From positions 9,881,863 through 9,945,862 of the forward strand of contig OZ234496.1 in assembly GCA_965153455.1 (NCBI GenBank): 64,000 bases of DNA. Direction: 5' to 3'. Position numbers and translations under genes: made by a program. Every line of letters begins with the position of its first letter. Position 1 is the stretch's first letter. Below, piece after piece: positions 58,786 to 64,000 of the stretch. The notes beneath the pieces were generated by a model, which made no database searches, was not told where the DNA came from, and saw only the letters and a list, made by a program, of their open reading frames with translations. This DNA is from Sphagnum compactum (lineage: Eukaryota; Bryophyta; Sphagnopsida; Sphagnales).

Positions 58786-58906
58786 TGTTTTACACTTACA
58801 ATGTTTTACATGGTCATGTAAAACCATATAAATATATTTGTTTTACACTTCCATTGTTTTTTATGGTCATGTAAAATCATATAAATGTATTTATTTTTAC
58901 ACTTAC
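58786..58906 (+). repeat. Tandem repeat, about two ~57-bp units plus a part
   Basis: TGGTCATGTAAAA followed by CATATAAATNTATTT and TTTTACACTT occurs at about 58809 and 58863; a partial copy precedes it. Confidence 0.7.
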
Positions 58907-60035
58907 GTGAACATAAATGAATATGAGACATTTTCAATAACATGCAATGTAAATAAATTTTCATTATAAGATTTACACTTACACGGAATGTAAGTCCCAA
59001 GCCATTTACATGCACTTGACACTTGTCAACACTTGATTAGCACCTTGTGCAAGGCTTTACACTTTTAAAAGTATGTTGGTAAAAAATCAACAATTGTTAG
59101 GTGGTTGAAAATACTTCTATTTTTTGAGCATTTCCATATGTTAGGATGAAGGAGAAAACTTCTTTTGATACTTGAAAGCTCTTATAGTTGTAAACCAAAC
59201 AAAAAGCCCAAAGCCCGCATCCTAGGCTACAAGACGTCAAACGATTGAATGTGTGTACAAGGCCCCTCTCTCCCAATCATGTTTCTATCTACTATTGTTT
59301 TTTGTTAAGATTCTTCCAATTCCTACCAAATCATGATGAAAAAAGCGGTCTTCCTTGTTTGTTGTGCACAAGGGAAAGCCTTTTTAATTTAAAAATAAAA
59401 GAAAAGCTGTTAAAAAAAAGAGACTCACTCTCATACAAGAAATTACACATGTTACAAACTGAACCAAAGATCGAGAAAATTCCTTCTATGCTTTGCACAC
59501 CTGAAGCTAAGGGGGATTGCTATGAAGAGTGCACTTTCATAGAGTGCATACTAGAGAACCATCCAAAAGGATGGTAGTATATATATAGGTACCATACTAG
59601 CCCACACTTGTGGAACTACTACTACTACATTGGCCCCACACATGAGCCTTCCAATGAACATGATACGTGCTTCTTTACACCAGGTAATAATGCCCTTGAC
59701 CGAGGTAATGCTTTATGTTACACATTATGAGCTTGTGTGGGTAGCCTTATGCAGGCCCTTATTTTGGTAATGCCCTTGACCAAGGGTTTACCCTACTACA
59801 TGTTAAAGCTTTGATTGTCAAATGGTACTGGGCATCAAAGGAGATACATTGCAATTAAACTTGGAATATGGAAAACAAGTACAACCCCAAAAAAAAAAAA
59901 AACAAAACAAAACAAAAAAGCAAAAATGATCAAAAGGGTCCAAATACTAGAACCTTCACATTGCATTCAAATGGTACCTCTAAAATACAAAGAAACCAAA
60001 GAGTGTGACCAAAAAAAGGACACTTATGTGAGGTT
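58907..60035. other. AT-rich region with an unrecognised ORF
   Basis: A 110-codon plus-strand ORF (59245-59577, nearest usable ATG further in) reads GLPCLLCTRESLFNL and KGDCYEECTFIECILENH. The Cys content is notable but no domain is recognised. At about 59681-59780 the word AATGCCCTTGACC occurs twice, followed by GAGG or AAGGG. No gene is supported. Confidence 0.25.
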
Positions 60036-60039
60036 TTCA

Positions 60040-60100
60040 GCCTTAGGGTTAGGGTTCCTATGTTGGTTTAGGGTTAGGGTTAGGGTTAGGGTTCCTATCA
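60040..60100. repeat. Interstitial telomere-like repeat
   Basis: TTAGGG units: two near 60045, then after CCTATGTTGG a run of four near 60068-60092 with one leading TTTAGGG. The phrase TAGGGTTCCTAT ends both runs, so the tract itself is duplicated. Confidence 0.8.
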
Positions 60101-60179
60101 TTTCCATCATAACATATAAGGGACAATCAATCAGAGACTCCGAGTATCTTCTTGAATATCTCAACACTTGTTGGCCTTG

Positions 60180-60360
60180 GGGGGGGGGGAGGGGGGGTGC
60201 AAGGGTCTCACCTCCAATTTGGCCATGAGTTTTTGGATCTAACCACCACTAATAGACTAACTTTTGATGACTTTGATCCTCATTGCAAATCCAACATAAG
60301 TATTTTCTAAAGCTTTTTTTTCCATGCTAAGTGTTCCTTCCCCCCTCCCCCCCCCCCTCA
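60180..60360. repeat. Facing G-run and C-run
   Basis: An 18-base G-rich run with one A (about 60180-60198) and a C-rich run with T breaks (about 60341-60362) are nearly complementary and lie ~145 bp apart. Confidence 0.75.
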
Positions 60361-60362
60361 CC

Positions 60363-61938
60363 CCTTCCAACCAGTATTTTTTTTTTTTTTTCCATATTTG
60401 TGATGTCAAATTTTTAGCAAATTTTGCCCCAAAATTTGCAAAATTGGTTGAAATTACACTAGGAAAAAAAAAAAATTATCCAAAAAAGTTTCCCAGATTT
60501 TCTTGTGGAAAAAAAGCGAAAATATTCGCTTTAAAGAAAAACACTGCTTCCAACCTCAACCCCCTCAATCAAACAAGAAAAAGCCCATTCTCTATACCTA
60601 GTACCTACCCAAACCCTAGAATGTGTTGTGATTGCCATTCATTGGGAGTGGTTTCCATTCTGTAAAAGCACAGGCAGAATTTTGGCAGTATATCTGAAGG
60701 GGAGCATGTTCTAAAGTGGAATTTGTCCTCTGCATCCGGGGCAAAGTTCTCCTTCTCATCACAGCCATTTAAATTCGACCAGATCTTTACACCAAGTAAT
60801 GTGCAAGAACCCTCTCTTTAAATAGCTACCATAGTACCTTGGCAGCAGCTTCCACACTTGTTGTCAAATAACTAATTAATTGTGAAATTTTTCATTTTGA
60901 TAAATATAATTTTCTTCAAGCTTTTCATATTTTCTTTCAGTAATATTTTATTCTATTTTTATTTTTTCTAAAAGCAATATAATTAGTGTTGAAGCTGCCA
61001 AGCTAGTAGGGTAGCTATTACACATTGAACTATTAGTTCATTCAAAGCCAAGGAAGAAAACAATTTAGACCACCAAATCCAGCAATTTCAATCTTTGGCT
61101 TGAAAAAACCTTTAAGCTTATACACAACCCGATTTCATTAAACATTGAAAATAATGGTTTCATTTTATCATTTTCTATTGGTTCTCTAAAATTCTCACAA
61201 ACCTACCAAAGCCTACTCCACATTTAACAATCTAATATATTAATTCAGGTAGTCTGTGCGTCTGTCTGAATGGACGTAACCCCATTTCTTCCAAGATGAA
61301 GCCCCTTTTCTTCATTCATCCAAAATTCACGAAGAGGTTCTTCGCCGTTCTTCTGTCTGTGCGTCTTGCTTGAGTTTTCTTGGCCCTTCCCTTTCCGGCT
61401 CTCCTCGCGAGTCTTGCGATTGCTGTGCTTGCTATAGCAATTTCATTTGTCCTAAAAAATTTTCTTCAAACCTACACACAAGCCTATTCAACACCCACCT
61501 TAATGTATATTAGTACACTAATATTATAACCTTGGGTTAAAAAGTTGGCAACTAGATGCAAGAGAAAGTGGAAAATGTAGCATTCATCAACACAACAAAA
61601 TTTTAACATATAATTACAAGTATCTCCTAGGGAAGTTGAACTCTGATCCAAATGGAACCTATCTATTGTAACAAGTGATGGGCTACCAAAACATAGCTAG
61701 TAACATATTCATAATTGCAAAAACACAATCACAATGCACGCAATGCCAACACATATTGTGTATCAATGGAATATCTATGCAATGGATAATTCAAGTTGAA
61801 GCTTGAAAGTTAAACAAGAAAATTAAAAAAATTTGACAATACGATAAATGTTTAGAAAATTGGGCTAATTGTTGCAAAAAAGAGCTAAATTGCTTTGTTG
61901 CCCTTCAAACTTTCTTCTATGTCCATATTTTGATTGTG
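60363..61938. other. Low-complexity and intergenic sequence
   Basis: Homopolymer A and T runs lie at 60375-60500. A more balanced patch at 61255-61430 contains GTCTGTGCGTCT twice (about 61250 and 61356) and a 25-codon ORF starting MKPLFFIHPKF; it looks like the edge of a lost gene or element but nothing is recognised. Confidence 0.3.
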
Positions 61939-64000
61939 TTAACAAATGGAAAACTTTCCAAAATTATAATAACTTTGTGTATACATTTGCACAACCAAAT
62001 CTAAATGGGCTATGAACTTGTTTCTCAACTTATTCTTCAGTAAGGATAATGTAAAGAGACACCTTTCATTTTGAATATTCCATGCTAAAACCATAACTAT
62101 AGAACTTTCAATGAGTTTCAAACAATTTGAAATCTAATGAAAGATAGTTTGGTTGTTGGTTAACAATGACCACATTTGGGAACATAAATTCCAATTTGTG
62201 GGTGGCTTCATTGTTATCACAACATTTGACATTGTCACAATTTTGGAAAAATAGGTCTTCTATTCTAATTAGGCGTCATCAAATAAGGGAAAAATGAAAA
62301 GATTATTGACCTTTATGTCTTTCACATGGTAGTAATGGGCTTTCAAAATGATGAATTGAGCCAAGAATATGTGTTTAGCTTGTAGCTACAACCAAAATTT
62401 GGGGAAAACAATGCATTGGCATTCATGATTTCTTGCAAGGGGCACTTCTGTTCCAATTCTTCAATTAGCTAATCAGTAGAGAAATAGCACTATTTAAAAA
62501 CCTCTTCCATAACTAAGAGCCAATCAAACTTTGAAACCCAATTTAGCACTCTTGTCAATGTGCATTGATTATATTACACGTAAGTCTGACAATTTGTTTT
62601 GGAATGTAGCACATTCAATCTTGTATGTGGGTTCAAAACCTAACCACAATGCATTTGAGATCATTACAATGCTTCAAGATGTCCAAATTTTAATTGAAAT
62701 GATTTAGTCCATACTTGGTTTGCTCATCACAATAAATGTGATGTAAATCTCACAATACTTGCAACAAAATCACATATAACCAAGCTTGGATTTGAACAAA
62801 CTTTAATAGACCTTAAACACTTTCAATCATAGGGATAATGTAAATGAAACCAAAAACACCTAGACAATTTCAATTTTCCTTGGTAGCATCATGTGCAACT
62901 TGTTATTCAAACATTTGTACGAATGGTCAAATTTTGATTGGAAGGAGAAAGCAAGGAGATCCAATATGTTTTCACATTTCCAAGGATTTTCAATGGTTTG
63001 CACTTTACAAACTAATCAACAAATTGGCCTTTGTTTAATTGACAATTAGGGGATGTAGTATACTATGTGTACAAAAATTGTAGTAAGCTTCAACCTTGGA
63101 TACAAATGGTAATTTGGAAAGAATTAGGACACCAAGAAAATGATATTTCTTTTCCAAATGACGCGCAAAAAAAGAAAGGAGGTGAAACTAAAGTTTAATT
63201 CATTAGGAGGCAAATTTATAATTTACTTGAATGTAAATAGGGTGTTTAACTTCATTATGAAAACATACCTTGAACATACCTGGAATATTTTGATTTTAAT
63301 GCAGTATTATTTTAATATTCCATTATTTCATAATGTAACAAAATACACAAGCTTATTTGAATTGTTTGAAAATTTTATCAAATAGTGACTTCCTCAACGT
63401 TTGTATTGCAAGATTAGTTTGGTGGGCAACACAATGCACCCCAAACATGAAGTGGGCACATTTCTCACATAGTTATATTATAACACCTTTTTTTATCACC
63501 TTGGAAAATAAAAACCCTATTTACACAAAAATTGGTGAATATGGAATCTAGGTCAAACTTAGAAAAATCCTCAAAATTATATCACACTTACAACCACTTG
63601 ATTTTTTTGAAATTGTCTACAATACCACCATTCATCAACACTTGTTCCAACATTTGAAATATGTGGATGTGTTTCCAACCTTGAACTATATAAACATGAA
63701 CACCAATTCAAGGTTGGTAAGTGATAGAGATAACTTCATCAAGATTAATCAAATGAACTTTGTTGTTTAAATTGCAAGATGTGTTTTGTTAAGCACAAGC
63801 TTGTGGATGCAATTAACCATGCCCCATGCACATGTGTTGTTCCAATGATGCCAAGGGTTGTTAAGCATTTGGGATAAGATCTTGAACAAGTCTATCATGC
63901 TTTCATAGTCTATAATCGGGAAACCATGCATGAAGAGGTGTTAAATTGTCACAAATTACACAAATTTCCATTTGCATTCAATATGCAATCTACCTTTCAC
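61939..64000 (-). pseudogene. hAT-like transposase remnant, runs to window end
   Basis: Minus-strand blocks appear in N- to C-terminal order with falling coordinates. About 63870-63780: WGMVNCIHKLVLNKTHLAI. About 63452-63399: FMFGVHCVAHQTNLAIQT. About 62975-62937: VKTYWISLLSPSNQ. About 62790: VICDFVASIVRF. About 62075-62010: NERCLFTLSLLKNKLRNKF and LDLVVQMYTQSYYNF, which fits the hAT dimerisation domain (ERN.S....H...RN.L). Many stops and frame changes make it dead. The first two blocks belong to a transposase-like family recognised from its conserved HC..HR.NL motif; assignment to hAT rests mainly on the C-terminus. The N-terminus may lie beyond 64000. Confidence 0.55.

Noticed and set aside
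59245-59577. 110-codon Cys-containing ORF
   Set aside because: No domain recognised, no clear ATG at its start and no gene-like flanks; kept only as a note.
59815-60228. 137-codon ORF across the telomere-like repeat
   Set aside because: Its frame is created by the TTAGGG repeat (Arg-Val repeats) and homopolymers.
60324-60665. 113-codon ORF over C and T runs
   Set aside because: Low-complexity translation with no motif.

Overview
The window looks like nuclear DNA of a land plant. It has spliced genes with GT-AG introns, a plastid-targeted ribosomal protein, a plant-type GDSL esterase and a plant-type cyclin T. The species cannot be fixed from the sequence. Several decayed transposable elements look to me like families of non-seed plants, but that rests on memory and is weak.

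Layout: all four confident protein genes lie in two short islands. Island 1 (about 1.1-16 kb) holds an eight-exon cyclin T gene (+, 1676-7333), a single-exon plastid ribosomal protein uL15c gene (-, 11118-11963) and a five-exon GDSL esterase/lipase gene (-, 15951-13680). Island 2 (27.8-30.6 kb) holds a five- or six-exon SKA2 kinetochore gene (+). Between the cyclin T and uL15c genes sit two oppositely oriented scraps of Ty1/copia coding sequence.

The rest is AT-rich, strongly decayed repeat DNA. 16.3-16.8 kb holds a small element with perfect 33-bp inverted ends between two ~90-bp direct repeats. 17.7-23.6 kb holds minisatellites, a broken PIF1-like helicase and a broken endonuclease/exonuclease/phosphatase domain on the same strand, which suggests a dead Helentron/Helitron2-like element interrupted by a GC-richer insertion. 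42.2-43.9 kb holds a ~640-bp inverted-repeat element and a Harbinger-type transposase relic. 43.9-44.8 kb is a degenerate TAGG/CCTA tract. 44.8-56.9 kb is one old Ty3/gypsy element with both LTRs recognisable; it contains gag, protease, RT, RNase H and integrase remnants in order, and has itself received a foldback element and a ~2-kb segment. That segment carries a GC-rich, gene-like small ORF on the minus strand. 61.9 kb to the window end is a hAT-like transposase relic on the minus strand.

The four genes do not form a pathway: transcription elongation (cyclin T), plastid translation (uL15c), lipid or ester hydrolysis (GDSL) and chromosome segregation (SKA2). No tRNA, rRNA or CRISPR was seen. 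Coordinates of decayed elements are approximate.
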